Positions 33,820 through 46,709 of a stretch of 64,000 nucleotides of DNA are shown here, piece after piece (within the stretch, counting starts at the first letter, position 1; every line of letters starts with the position of its first letter). The notes beneath the pieces were generated by a model. The model had not been told where the DNA came from, ran no database searches, and was given only the letters and a program-made list of their open reading frames with translations. The DNA is from Maratus speciosus (lineage: Eukaryota; Arthropoda; Arachnida; Araneae; Salticidae), in the NCBI GenBank assembly GCA_963932465.1, contig OZ010795.1, forward strand, positions 18,535,197 through 18,599,196, read 5' to 3'. Made by a program: the position numbers and the translations under genes.

Positions 33820-36430
33820 TAATAAAATGTACTTATTTACGCATTTGCCGTGAGCTTCTAGTAACGATTGTCTATGCATTTCCTCCTGTTTAAATTATTG
33901 TGTATAAAAGCCTAAAATATTTGAAAATTTCAGTATTTTTAAAAAGTAGAATACAATAACATAAATATGCTACACGAAATTCCGCGGTACCACAATCCAT
34001 TAAGAATGTTGACCTACAGTGCCCATTTTATTTCCTTATCTTGATCCGCGGTATCATATATAGTAGGAGGCCCCCGTCAGGAGGTCAAAGTAACGTGGAA
34101 CCCCCAGTATTTAATTAATTACACAGTGAATCGTGATCGAATAATTTACATTAATTTCGGTCAAATTAAAAAAATTATTTAGCGATATAAAAAAATATAC
34201 GAAGTGAAAGCTATTTGGGATATCTTTAATAAAAACTTAAAATTATCCTAACGATTTGAAAGTCTCGTAATCAATCTTAATTTAGCTAAATTATAGATTA
34301 CAAAAAACACAACTTGAGATTGTCCCCATCCCAAATACCCTATTTGGGATGGGAAATTCGAAATTTTATTTTGATATTTTTTTAATATAAAGTAATAAGT
34401 TCCGAAGTTATTAAGAAAATAACTTTGCGAACTTAATTACGCTCCCATTTTCCAGTATCGTAACCAGAATATATTAATGAACTGAGCAAACAATTTATTT
34501 CTGGAAAAATAATACGGTTATTACATTTTTTATTATTTGCTGTTAAGCATCATTACATAATCAAAGTTGATGCTTTCAACTGTAAATGCTTGTAACTTAA
34601 ATATATTACAGGCTGGTTAATGAGAAAATATTCATTTAGCTATAAATTATGTTCCATATAATTTTATTAAATGATGATTAGTTTTGTGAAGGGTATTTTT
34701 TTTATCTCTCTACACAGGCTCGTTTTATATACAGAAGAAAAAGTTACATTGTTATTTCTTAGAAAATTTTCTGATGAGTTTTAATATTAATAAAAAAAAT
34801 TTCACGAAATTGAGCAAAATTTCTATAAATGACTATATATTGTATTATATAACGAATAAAAATTTTACTTTCTTATAGCAGATTAAATTGCAATTGATTT
34901 CAAGAAAAGAATTCTTTACAATCAGAAAAGGCTAAACAATCATTTAGATAAAAATCTTTAAGATAATCATTATTATGATATAATTTATATAATGAATATT
35001 TGAGTGAAACATATGTGTAAATGATTTTAAAGTATAAGTTATGTAATATGAAAATCAAATCAAGTCAGAGCAAAACAAAATGTCCTGAAAGGGCTTAATA
35101 AAATAAACTATTTCGACTTGAATCTATTATCATCAAAAACTAATTTTTAGTGATTGCTTTAAAAACTGTCAACTATAAATAAATCAGTCAGATTGAAGGC
35201 TGTTAAAACAACGTTTCCAAATATACATTTTAAATGTTCAGTAACAGGTCGATAAAAAAATATTTTTTAAATAGAGATAGAAACAAAACAATAAACTGAA
35301 TTACACATGTGGCTGAACACATATAAAGTAGGAGAATATCCGACATGTGATTTAAAGGATGTCTTAAAATTTAAAATATTACCGTCAGAGTGTTCCCGTT
35401 TGCACAGCAGCTGCAAGTGTAAGGATGGTGTTTATTAAGCATTACTAAATATTTTGCGTTTGTGAGTTCCGTAAAACCGTAAATGATGGTTCGTAAAAGA
35501 GGTTTTTTATGTACCTCAACATGAGTTGATTCGTAAATGTTATTCCAACGTAGACTACGTATTCTGTGACTCAATGCATTATTTATTACACATGGAATGG
35601 CCACAGAAAAATGTTATACTTGTATCTGGAACGTGACGGATAGAACGCGTATAAAAACCACTATGAGTAAAATCAACTGTAGCTTACAGAATTCAGATTT
35701 TTCAAAGAATATATGAGTACTGCCCATTCTTTTCAATTACCTACATTTTTGTACCGGCTGATGAATAATAAATAACGTTGTTCTCCATAAGTGCGTATAC
35801 GTAAATTTATATAATTAAGCCAAAACATCTCCGTGGGGAATGCTGGCATCAAATTGACGGTGGCAACAGCTGTAGAATAAATTTCGCTTTTACTTCAGGT
35901 TTTTTAACCTCTAAACTTCATTTCTTTTTCAAACATTAAATTGTGCCAGAGAAAAGATTTTTTTTTTCATTTCATGACTCTTATAAAATCCAAAAGTCGA
36001 ATACTAGTAAGTTTTTGTATAAAAGTATCTCTACAATTCACTTCTAATAATTAAAATAAAAAAAATTAACCTCACACATAAATAGAACTTCCCTTCAGAG
36101 TTAAAATCTCTAATATATGTTGAAAATTTAGAGGTGTTTATTAAAGCATTTAGTTTATACAACATTTAGCCATATGTATTCATTTTGTACCACATAACTC
36201 AAAAAGTTACTTTGTAAAGCCTGCTTTGTAAAGCATGCACAAATAAGAAATGCAAGAAATGTTAAAACTATCGTAGACGATATATTGAATGATCTTTGAT
36301 GATGCGGTCAGCCTTCTCCTTTGTTGAAAATTATTTTGCTTTAATGTAGCAATCAAATGATTGTTTTTGGTAAGGATCTAAAGTAAATTCAGGCTTGAAA
36401 TTTACTTAATAAGAAATTTATTTTAAAAGA
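33820..36430. other. AT-rich intergenic DNA with one perfect hairpin
   Basis: No gene is recognised. At 34325-34353, CCCATCCCAAATA and TATTTGGGATGGG form a perfect 13-bp stem around a CCC loop; a related phrase, GCTATTTGGGATATC, lies about 120 bases upstream. The 77-codon minus-strand open stretch at 35371-35604 has no recognisable family. Confidence 0.4.
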
Positions 36431-36435
36431 TGATA

Positions 36436-37392
36436 GGGGAGACCGGGTCTAGTAGGCGCAGTTTTTAGTTATTGATTTTTATAATTTTTTTGTTTCAGTT
36501 TTTTATGAAACTTTAACTGTACTTTTAAAGAACAGGCATTGAGCTATAAATACCCGGAGTTTTGAGTTTGTAGCTTTTGTAGTTTATGTTTAGCGGAAGC
36601 CTAAAGTAAAAGGAAAATTGTGCGCCAACTTACCCCGCAACGGGACAAGTTGCCTATACCTATGGGGAAAGTTGGCACACGCTTTATAAAAATTTAAATA
36701 AGACACGTAGTTAAGAGAAATCAATTTCCTTTTTACCAGTAGGTTTAATCAAAGACGTTTTCGCCGTACAATGTAAATTCTAAATTATACTGACATAAAA
36801 ATAATGAATAAAACATTAACATTGAGTAACTTCTATCCTACTCGATAACATCATCAGAGTTACAGTTGTCACAAATACAAAATCGAGTGTCTCCATTTGG
36901 GCAAGGCCCGTGTGCCCAAAATCTTGCATTGCAACCACTTTTTTCGGTGTTTGCTGTTTTTCAAGCTACCAGCATACATCAGACACCGAGCCAACGTGCC
37001 TCGTGTTCAATGCGCCTACTAGCCCCATAATACATTTTTCACAAAAGGGACTCGTAACCATCTAAGCATAAATAATCCAAGTAAATCCCATATGGGGTAG
37101 GTACAGTTAATCATACACTAAGAAAAATTGCACAAGTTAAATCGAAATTATTAAGATAAGTATTAGAAATTAGAAAAAGAATGAAGCAACAGAAAATTAC
37201 TTATGAGCGCAAAAAACAGAAAAATCGTAATAAATGCCCACTGCACGTAGGTAACGCTGTAAAACTACAATGAGGATTGTAAAACACAAGAAGAAATGTA
37301 GCCTGTGACTGGTTGCGCAATCTATCCAAAAACAGGCGATTTATGGGGACTGCGCCAACTTATCCCTGTAGCCAATTAGCCCCGGTCTCCCC
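36436..37392. mobile_element. TA-flanked TIR element, GGGGAGACCGGG family
   Basis: The left end GGGGAGACCGGGTCTAGTAG, then GCGCAG, is matched inverted at the right end (CTGCGCCAACTTATCCCTGT, then AGCCAATTAGCCCCGGTCTC CCC). TA lies on both sides (36434-36435, 37393-37394). Inner phrases such as GGGACAAGTTGCC and GGGGAAAGTTGGC recall the ends. It is about 957 bp with no ORF of note, hence a non-autonomous Tc1/mariner-type or similar element. Confidence 0.7.
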
Positions 37393-37979
37393 TACTAATT
37401 TTAAACTTCCTTTCAAAATACGGTTTTTCTCTATGCGATGTTGTGAACTTTAAATATTTTTATATATAGAAGAAATGTGAAGCAAATGGAAAACCGTTCG
37501 TCTGTGGTCGTTGCCATCGTCTTTACAACATAGGCATATCATTTTAAGATATACTTTTAATGTGAAATGCATAAAATATGTCTGACAATAACGGAAAGAC
37601 AAACAATGGAAGAATAGTACCTTTTCACAAAAAACATGCGAGTGTGATTGAAGAAGCATCTTTTTGCCATTTGTCATTTGGTTTTTTCACAGCCATTATT
37701 GTGATATTGCAATTGATTAACAATAATTGGACAACAGATAATCTACACAATCAGGTGGTTGCTTACACTGTTAAAAATCGGCAGCAAACTGTTGAGTCAT
37801 TTGACCATTTTTGTAAATAACGGTTATTTGACCGTATTGTGAAAATATTATGACCATATTATTGACCTTATTATGCTCAGGATTAAATAAAATTACGATT
37901 AATAACAGTTATTTTTAAAACCGGTCTAATGAAAGGGCAATTTTCTGAAAATTTTTAAGAGTGTACATATAGGCCTGGA

Positions 37980-38900
37980 AAAAATATCGGTACTGTGCCT
38001 TTTCCACCAATAAGTTGAAACAAGTGTATAAAAGACAATTCAATGAAATGCAAAAGGTAAATACACCATTGCAAGGGCCTCCGTATCGGCATTTTTAAAT
38101 TTCGTGAAACCCCTTTTTTTCAATCCTGTATTCATAGTCACAATCCAACTACAACGACATCATCTAAGGAGGTGTTCTTCTCAGATAAATATAAAACAAC
38201 GCTTCTAAAACAATCTCTTCTAGTTCCTGTTGCCTTAGTAATATAACCAATATATTTTCAACCTGGATCCTTAATTACCGAATTGTGCTCTTTTTGGCAC
38301 CATTTTTCCAATTTCAAGTGCGATGAGCGATCTAAAGATATTAACCGATTTTAAACCATTTTTGCGTTATTCTACTAATTAAAAAAATTGGCTTTTACGC
38401 ACTATCAGAAGTAGATATGACTATTTTTTTTCATCATTTAATATCAAAAATCGCCCAATTTTGATAATATTTTCCCCAAAAATAAGTGCAATGGCCTAAA
38501 AGTGTTAAACGATTTTATTTTTTTTTAAATTTCAAAAGGGGACTTTTATACACTGTTATATCTAGGTCTGAATATTTTTTTTAATTTTCAACATTACTTT
38601 CATAAATAGTCAATTTACATCATATTTTCCAAAATTTTCAAAAAGTTCACGATTTACTACCCAATGTCCTATTGAAATGTTGAACTTATTTCGTTAAATA
38701 TATCGTCAATTTAACCGTAAAATTGTACAAAAAAATTCTTCAAAAGGGTTCCATGATTTAACTGTGTGAAAATGAAAATGCGGTATTTAGAAATTAAAAA
38801 AAAATTGCAATACATGTTAATAAAAGTTGAATTCAATCGTCTGTTGCTGCCATCGTGAAAATGACGTCAGTGTTACGCACAGATACATTTGTCCTTTATA
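37980..38900. repeat. Diverged repeat ending in the GTTACGCACAGAT motif
   Basis: The 3' edge (GACGTCAGTGTTACGCACAG then ATACATTTGTCCTTTATAAT, about 38862-38902) is shared with 50930-50985 and 53160-53212. Upstream, a loosely repeated pair of about 190 bases (near 38280 and 38470) is visible. No gene is recognised. Confidence 0.45.
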
Positions 38901-38916
38901 ATATAGATATTCGATA

Positions 38917-39490
38917 AAATCTAGCATTTCCTAAAACGGTTTGGTAAAAACCTAAAATAAAAACGTTTAAAAGTGTTATGAATATGTTCGGTTTAATATG
39001 CTTGTATCTGTGTAAGGGAGTGGGGCATATTAACCAAGTTTTCCATAATCCTTATTCTAATCTTATAAAACAGTATGGACATTTACCAACAGGACTTGAT
39101 AAATCTAGCATTTATCAAAGTAGTTTTGTATAAACCCGAAATAAAAGCGTTTCGAGTATGTTTGCTTGAATAGTCCTGATATCTGCGAAAGGGGCTGTGA
39201 CGTGTTAATTAACATTTATTGCAAGTATTTCCTAATCCCTATTCCAAATGCTTTTACCAACAGGATACGGCAAATCCTAGATGTTACCGAAATTATTATT
39301 TGTTGGCAAAATACTTTGGTAAAAACCCTAAATAAAAGTGTTTAAAATACGTCCGGTTGAATATGCCTGATATCTGCGTAAGAAAGGGCGACATGTTTAC
39401 CAAATATTTCATAATCCCTATTTTAAACTCATTAATCAGTTCTAACTTTTACAAAAGAACTCTATAATTTCTAGCATTTGCCAAAACCAT
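38917..39490. repeat. Three to four tandem units of about 185 bp
   Basis: CTAGCATTT-like anchors occur at about 38921, 39105, 39277 and 39471. Each unit contains GGTAAAAACC, ATAAAAGCGTTT-like and TGATATCTGCGTAAG-like stretches and ends in TAATCCCTATTC. The units are considerably diverged. Confidence 0.7.
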
Positions 39491-40290
39491 AATTTATTCT
39501 ACTAGAGTAACAGTGGCCCTACTAATTATTTTTATTGTACATAATTCAATTTCTAATATCGTAAGTGTTAATGATATATGCATTTCGTCTCTTTATTAGG
39601 AAGAAGGAATAATTTAGTTTTTTAGAAAACATTCCGAATAATACATATTTAGAGTAAAACATGATTAAAAGAATAAAAAGTATTACTATTTTTTATCCGT
39701 CTCCTTCATAGAATAAAAGACAAATTAATTTAATTAAAAATCCCTTTACTTTAACCCTATAATTACGTCAATAAAGAATTTTTTTTCTTACCCTTTTCAA
39801 CACAACCGTATTATCCTAATGGTCTCTCTCTATTTCAAACTCCATTTATTTTAATGTTCTTTAGAAAGATTCTTGCTCCGAAAAAAAAGGTATCTTCAAG
39901 TACTTTTGAACCAAATTAAAGGGAAAAAACTAAATTCAGAAAGATCATTTTTCAGATCAATTTTGATTAAAAATAATGTAATTAATTTTCTAATTTTGAT
40001 AGTTGAACACATATTTCTGATGATTCCTTTTTTATTTAAATTTTGAAGCTCTAATGAACAACCTTTGTATTTCTTTTATTTTTCATCAAGCAGTATGATT
40101 TTCTTTGACCTAGATAACTTTATTAAATCTCAGTAGACAGAAAACACTTTACTAGGAAGTATCAGTTGTTTACAATTAACTCTCCAGTTCTGCTTGCATA
40201 CCCCAATTCTAACCAGATTCATGCAGTATGTATTTCTTCTAAATATCTCTACAGGAAAGTTCGGACTATTTATTGGCCGTTTATTATTGT

Positions 40291-41040
40291 TTAGAGTTCC
40301 GTACTTAAAAAGGTAAAAACGGAACTGTTATAAGATCACTCGTGTGTCTGTTCGTCCGTCTGTCACACACCCTTTTCTCGTAAAATATGGAAAGTGGAAA
40401 GTTCAAACGTGCCAGAGTTATAAAGACTATTCACACACATATTTATAGATTTTAGTCATTCACAAATATTTTTAGGAAAAAATTAAGGTTGCTAATTAAG
40501 TTCTTTGAAAACAAAATGGTATAGCGTGCATGTTATCGTTTGTAAAATCCTGTAACAACGAACTCAAATATATATTTGTTTCAATTTTAAGCATTATATG
40601 TTCAGAGATAACGTCAAAAATGTAGCGGAAAAATATGCCCTCCCCCCATCTTTTCCGAATCTACTGAAATGAGAATTATGAAAAAAAAAATAATGGTAGT
40701 AGGAGTTTATTTAAGTTTAGCAGGGAAAATATAGCGATTATCCTAGTGCACATAGTTTTTGAGTAAATCGCATTTTTCCGATACACACAAACTTTACTTT
40801 CGGGCACTCACCATAAGAGTTGAGGGGTATCTGATATACCTATCGACATGGAATTATCCAAAAATTGTTGACAACGATTTTTTGAAACAAATTGTCCCTA
40901 ATGAGTGGAGAACTTAAATAAAAACCTAACTAGAAAAACGTGGCAAGAACAAAGGCGTAGTTGAAACTTCACCTCTTCCTTTCACAGCGCGCTATACCCA
41001 GTATAAAATTTGTAGAAGGTTTTTGATTTAAGTAAGGCGA
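40291..41040. repeat. Dispersed arthropod-type repeat with GTTCCGTAC hairpin
   Basis: AGAGTTCCGTACTTAAAAAG and GTAAAAACGGAACTG form an interrupted hairpin (about 40296-40328), followed by GTGTGTCTGTTCGTCCGTCT and CTTTTCTCGTAAAATATGG. From memory, very similar sequences recur as dispersed repeats in many insect genomes; the exact family name is uncertain. Related-looking sequence (GGGCACTCACC, GAGGGGTATCTG) continues to about 41 kb. Confidence 0.45.
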
Positions 41041-41280
41041 ATCACAAAATATAAATAGTCAATGTTTTTCATTCGAATTAAATTAAATTATTGAACGTAA
41101 TTATTGAAATATAATACATAGAATCACATAGATCACGCATAGAATCATAAATGTATTGTTCGGAATCTTTGTATTCGAGTAAACACGCACTTTACCGAGT
41201 ATTTTAAACTTAATCATACTCATAGGTAACGATAAGATACGAAATGATTTTTTTCCAACTGAGCGAAAAAAAGGCTGGTA

Positions 41281-41338
41281 CAGTAGTCAAGTCCATTTGA
41301 TTTTAACTGTCAGCGCTCTACCTAATGAGCTGTTGGTC
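41281..41338 (-). repeat. tRNA-like half sequence, minus strand
   Basis: On the minus strand, AGCTCATTAGGTAGAGCGC gives a perfect D-arm (GCTC ... GAGC), followed by CTGACAGTTAAAATC in the anticodon-arm position. No T-arm or B-box follows. It is arranged head to head with the tRNA-like sequence at 41336-41405, to which it is an imperfect inverted copy. Confidence 0.4.
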
Positions 41339-41405
41339 CAGGTAGCTCAATGTGATGAGCGTTGACAGTTTAAGTTAAAAGCTCTTGGGTTCCACTCCTG
41401 ACATA
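41336..41405 (+). repeat. tRNA-like sequence, plus strand
   Basis: A D-arm (GCTC AATGTGAT GAGC), a five-pair anticodon stem (TTGAC/GTTAA) with a seven-base loop AGTTTAA (TTT in the anticodon place, but G instead of T at position 33), and a T-arm (TTGGG TTCCACT CCTGA, with a B-box like GGTTCNANNCC) follow in order. The acceptor stem pairs poorly. It is a tRNA pseudogene or SINE head, not a working tRNA. Confidence 0.5.
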
Positions 41406-41490
41406 AACATTTTTTCACTCAATTAAATATAATCAGTTCTTATGACACCTTTACGAATCAGTATGCTTGAGTTAAAATTAATTAAGTGTA

Positions 41491-42283
41491 GGGTAGACCG
41501 GCGCACACTTACGCATGGGGCACGTTTATGCAGTGCACTTTTTCCAAAACGAGTTATGACTGGCGCGCCACCAATCATGAGAGATTGGTGCTGCTCCCTA
41601 GTGGGTGTTCTCACACGTTTTTGATCTTCAGTCGAGCTTCGGTTTAGCATGCGGAAAGGATAACCTGTTTTCTGTCAAGGTGAGTCAATTTTGTGTTGAA
41701 CTTATTGAAACATATATAACAAATATATGAACATAACATATATATTGAACAAATATATGAACATTACCAGGATTTTATCCTTTTTTGAGAACTGTATTTG
41801 GATGACCAGAAATGTTATTAATTTTCGTTGCACGTTAAAAATAAATTAAATCCAAACATGGCGACGGGGCACATTTGCGCATTGACATCGGGGTACCTTT
41901 ACGCACGTTCTTACTGAGTAAACGAATTATGCGTTCAATGTATTAGATGCAAAAGGTGGTCTCATGACTAGTGTGCAAAAGCAAATACTTTATTTTTTGT
42001 TTGTAAAAATTGTAACAGTGATGATGAAGATGACTAAATAGTTTCTGTTCTTAATTAGTAAACTTGCCCCGGGAACGGGGCAAGTTTCGCAAGAGACTTG
42101 GACCTAAAAAAAAATTTTTTTTTTTACGGTTAAAACACATATAGGGCAACAACTGAATACACAAACTTTGACTTCATTAGCTGCTTTGTAAAACCACGAT
42201 GTCTAAAATTTTCTAAGCTAAAACATAAAAATTAGAAAATTCATTGAAAAAAAAAAAACGCGTAAGTTTGCCTCGGTCAACCC
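41491..42283. mobile_element. TA-flanked TIR element, GGGTAGACCGG family
   Basis: The left end GGGTAGACCGGCGCACACTT, then ACGC, is matched inverted at the right end (GCGTAAGTTTGCCTCGGTCA, then ACCC). TA lies on both sides (41489-41490, 42284-42285). The interior has a perfect hairpin, AAACTTGCCCCG ... CGGGGCAAGTTT (about 42059-42086). Its end sequence and the AAGTTTGC/AAGTTGGC words relate it to the element at 36436-37392. The short open frames near 41450-41650 lie inside it and show no known domain. Confidence 0.65.
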
Positions 42284-45100
42284 TATCTACGTATGCCTTG
42301 TTTAATGGAATTTTATTACCTGCAGTATATTCTGTTGAGCTGTCTGCATGGTATAATGCTATTGAAAATAATGTTATCTGAGTGAAATGTGTCCACCGGT
42401 ATTCGGTCCAGGTTTCACAATAAGTAGATCATTGACAAGATCATCAAAACATCATGGCTTCCACACCGGCTTGGATATTTTTACACTCAATTGGAAAAAA
42501 TCAATTCGCTTTTAGTGGAACTAAGGAAGGAAACTACGTAATCAACATTTTACCTTATACTGTGATTTAAAATAATATATATTGAGTTCGTGAAAAAACT
42601 CTCTCCTCATTTTCATGATAGAAATAGAAGAAAGTTTCATTTATTTTATTTTCTCATTTTCCTCATCTTCAAATAGAATTTTAACGCCCTTCTTGTGCTA
42701 CGGTTGACCTAATTCTTGTTAGTGGGGCATATTTGGGTGAAAATACAATATTCTGTAAATGGAATATTTGATATTTGCTGACGCCACATCTTAAGGGACA
42801 TAAATATGTGTCCAATAAGGGTACGCATATTTCATGTAGAGAAATAGGACTGGCTTATTAGCGTAGTCACCATTATGTTGTATTTAAATTTTGCTTAACT
42901 TTTTAAATAATGTTGTTTTCAATAATTTTATTTTAATTATGAAATAAGGTTTATGTTAATATATTATTTATTAAATTTTGATTTAAAATTTTTAAATACG
43001 GTGATTCTTCCCTAATACTTTCAAAACATTTCGGGATGGTTCTTTTGAAAAGTATTTCACAAACAACTTGGAACACATATTTCTTAATGTACGAAAATAT
43101 AATTACAAAATAAACAGTAATTATCTTCTGAGTTACCAACGATTCCAAAAATCGTTTTTCTTTAATATTTAGAAACCTTACAAAATATTCCTTGAAGATT
43201 TAAAGAAGCATCTATAGAATTAAAATTATTTTTATTTTTAGTTTCGAAAACGTTTCCAAGTAGGTTTTATAGAATATTAATCAGTTAATCAGTTCTCTCA
43301 AAGTGTTCTATCGGTTTTTAGGACGTAATCCATTCTCAAGTTTAATTGAATATATAATTGAAGGATTTATAAAATACTACTAATTTTAGTGTTAATGCTA
43401 ATGCTGTTATTTTAATCATTTTTAGCCATATGTGTACAAACAAATTTATTGAACATGAAAATATTTATTTGTGAATGGTTAGCAATTGAAGAAACGATAT
43501 TCCGCGTTAAGAAAATCTATTATTACACTATAAAACTACTCTGAAATGTTTCCGAAAATCACTAGCAAATCAGCAGCATAACATTTTAAACTTTGTTTTT
43601 ATAAGTTTTTTTTTTTCAATATCGAAAATAGATTGGTTTCTACGATTTCTAAAGATAAAGAACTTTTTTTGGAGTCAGGGGTTACTCCTAAATGTTGTTC
43701 TATAATTCTGTTGATTACGGTTAACTTTTTCTACAGTATAGGGAGATACTTCTAAGCAAAGTAATAATAATAATATTAATAATAAGACGATGATGATGAT
43801 CATGACTAAATCTATGTATATATTTTAACAACATGTATAAGGAAACTTTCGAACTACATAACACTTTCCCCTCGAGTTCATTAAAAATATATGTTCTTAA
43901 GAATACCTGAAATAACAATGGAAACCTGCTTATATTGCTTTACGGAAATAAAGTCTGCATATATAAGATCAAATTATGGTTTTATATAGTCAGTAGGAGA
44001 AAGAGACCGAAGGAGAAAGAAAAACTTCTCATTCAATAAATACCGTCGTAAGAATTTGAATATCGGATAACAAAACTTGGCAGAGGAGGAGTCGAAGTTT
44101 CCAATTCTCCGCTGCATTTGAATGCATGTACCTAATCAAAAAAATATGCCTGCTCATTTGATAAAAAAAAATAATTTTGGAATACATTTTTCATTTAATG
44201 AGACGGGAAGAATTCATGCGTTATGTACAGATTTTCTGAAATGAAACTTCATAAACGAATCATAATAGTAAAAGTTTCGTCAAAACTTTTAACAAGTAAC
44301 TGTTCATTAGTAAAAAATAAAAACCGACTACGAAAAATCTTGAGGGACTTTCCATCAATTACTGCAAATTGAACAAAATCATAACAGGAAAAAAAGCACA
44401 AATATTCCTGTTTCACGATACAATAAAAATAGTTCAATATTTAGCGCCACATGATTTTAAGTAGAATTATTACTTTTTCTTTAATGTTTTTTTTTCCTTA
44501 TTTATCAGCATTGTACTATCATTAGCAATGGATAATTGTTAAAATTCAGTAACTTCCTTGTATAATTTTTAATAGGATGCTCATTTATAAGGATGTGAGG
44601 TATATTATGACAACATTGAAATATATGGTTTCAGGAGACTACGGTTTTACGGTTTTGTAAAGTTATTAAAAAACTAATATACTAACTAATAAGCTAATAA
44701 GCTGATAAGTAATTAAAATATTTATAAAAAACATGTTGAGCACTTCTTTATTAGTAATGTGTGGAAGAGTAATGATTTTGATATAAAATTGTAAAAATTA
44801 ATGATATTAAGAAACCTTTTGTAATGTTCAAATAAAGAAAGAATGATTTTAATTTTCTATATTTTATACAAGTTTGTAGATCACATATTTATATAGTCCT
44901 TAACGTTATTTACAGAACTTAATTTTATTAAAAAATACTTTTTCTTTGTAATTATTTTGCAAAAGAAATCTTTCAATCCAATATTTACAAAGTTTTTAAT
45001 CGACATTATAAAATTGCAGATTTGAAATTAATTATTAAGGTATCATTTTAACGTTTTATCACCGCAAAAAGCATGTAACTTATTTCATATCTCCTTTTTA
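42284..45100. other. AT-rich intergenic DNA
   Basis: No gene or element is recognised. Short ATA/ATG microsatellites occur near 43765-43800. The several 60-65-codon minus-strand open stretches look fortuitous. Confidence 0.35.
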
Positions 45101-45109
45101 ATAAGTGGC

Positions 45110-46700
45110 GATCTTTAAATTTAGGGAATGTTTTAAGATGACGCTGTATATTCAAAATATCATCTCATCATGCGATACATCGATTATTTATTTAAAATAT
45201 TATTTTATTTCAAATTAGGTCTGTTTGGAACTTTTAACCTGGACGTAGACTTATTTATAAAATATATATGTAACCAATGGAATGATTTTTATGCATAAAT
45301 TACATAAAATTGGCATTCAATGCAAAATTAATTTTTTTCTTGTTGAAAATACAAATAAAGGGAATAACATCAATCATTGTATAATTTAGAATTTTTATTT
45401 CATAACTGTGCGTTTTATTCGAACTTATAATAAAACATTTTGACCTTTTCTTTTGCTTACACGTTTTTATTTTTTAATATATTCAAATGCCTAGTTTGAA
45501 AGTGATAAATAGGTACACATTCCCTAAAATACTTTTTTCTCTTGCCTTTTTACCTTAAGCATGAAGTCATTTATTGTCACTCATAAAGTTTTTTTTTTAA
45601 GTATGTGCTTAAAACTCGTATAAATATTTTATGTATTTTGAAAAAACGTTGATCTCGGTTATTTTATTCCCTAATGAAGATGATGATGACATTTTTATGT
45701 CTTATTTATGCATAATACTAAGCAATAAACGGAAACGTCAATTGCAAGAAAATGACGAGAAACTATTATTAAGGTATGCAGTTCCAGCTATCCCGTATAT
45801 CTGAGAGATTAAAAAAATTATGTTCGTCAGTCTGTCTCGTCAGAAATTTCATAGATTAACAGAACCATACTGTAAATTAAATATGCTTACTTATATCGAA
45901 TTCTATGAAATGGAGAAACTTAAAATTTAACCTGGACTTTCAGTACTATTACTACTAATAATAATAATGAAATTCATTGAATTTTAAATTTTGAAAATTT
46001 TGGGAATATTTTATGACACATGTTGTATATTCGAATACACCATCTTCCCATGCAAAACATGATTAACTTGAAATACTACTCTATTTAGAATTAAGATTGA
46101 TTGGAATTTCTATATATTTGATATTTGCTTATATTCCGGATAGGGCGATATTTCAAACAAACATGTATGGCATGATTTAAAAAAAAAAGAAATGAAAAAA
46201 ATTAATATTAAAGGAAAAATTTAAGTTATTTTTTTATGACGCTCATGAAAAAATACAATCGAAGTTAAAAATACACGTTAAAAATACAAACGAAGGGAGA
46301 GAATTGTCTTAATGCATAATTTACAAATTTATTCCTTAATTCTATGTATTTCTGAATCTTATGAGCAACATTTTAAACTTTTATTTTAACTACATATTTT
46401 TATCATGTTATATTTTTAAACGCATACTTTGAAAGTGGTGAACATATTATATTTCGATAAATGAATTTTTTCTCTCGCCTTTACCTGAAGCATGGAGTAA
46501 ACTGTTGTTACTAAGTTATTTTAAGTATTCGTTTAAAGCTCGTATAAATATTTTATGTGTGCCAAAAATACGTGAAACTGGGGTGTTTTATTTCCTAATG
46601 ATGATGATGATAACCCTTTTATGTCATATTTATGCGTGATGCTAAGCAATAAACACAGACACCATCCCGATTGATAATTATGAATAACTATTATTAAGGC
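45110..46700. repeat. Old tandem duplication of about 0.9 kb
   Basis: Two direct copies share the same order of phrases: CATCTCATCATGCGATACAT (45161) against CATCTTCCCATGCAAAACAT (46041), CTCGTATAAATATTTTATGT (45615, 46539), TAATGAAGATGATGATGAC (45673) against TAATGATGATGATGATAAC (46596), and CTAAGCAATAAAC (about 45719, 46643). Divergence is considerable and no ORF is preserved. Confidence 0.65.
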
Positions 46701-46709
46701 ATTCAGAGT

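Noticed and set aside
41336..41405. Functional tRNA-Lys gene
   Set aside because: The acceptor stem pairs badly and the base before the presumed anticodon is G rather than T; at best a tRNA-derived relic.
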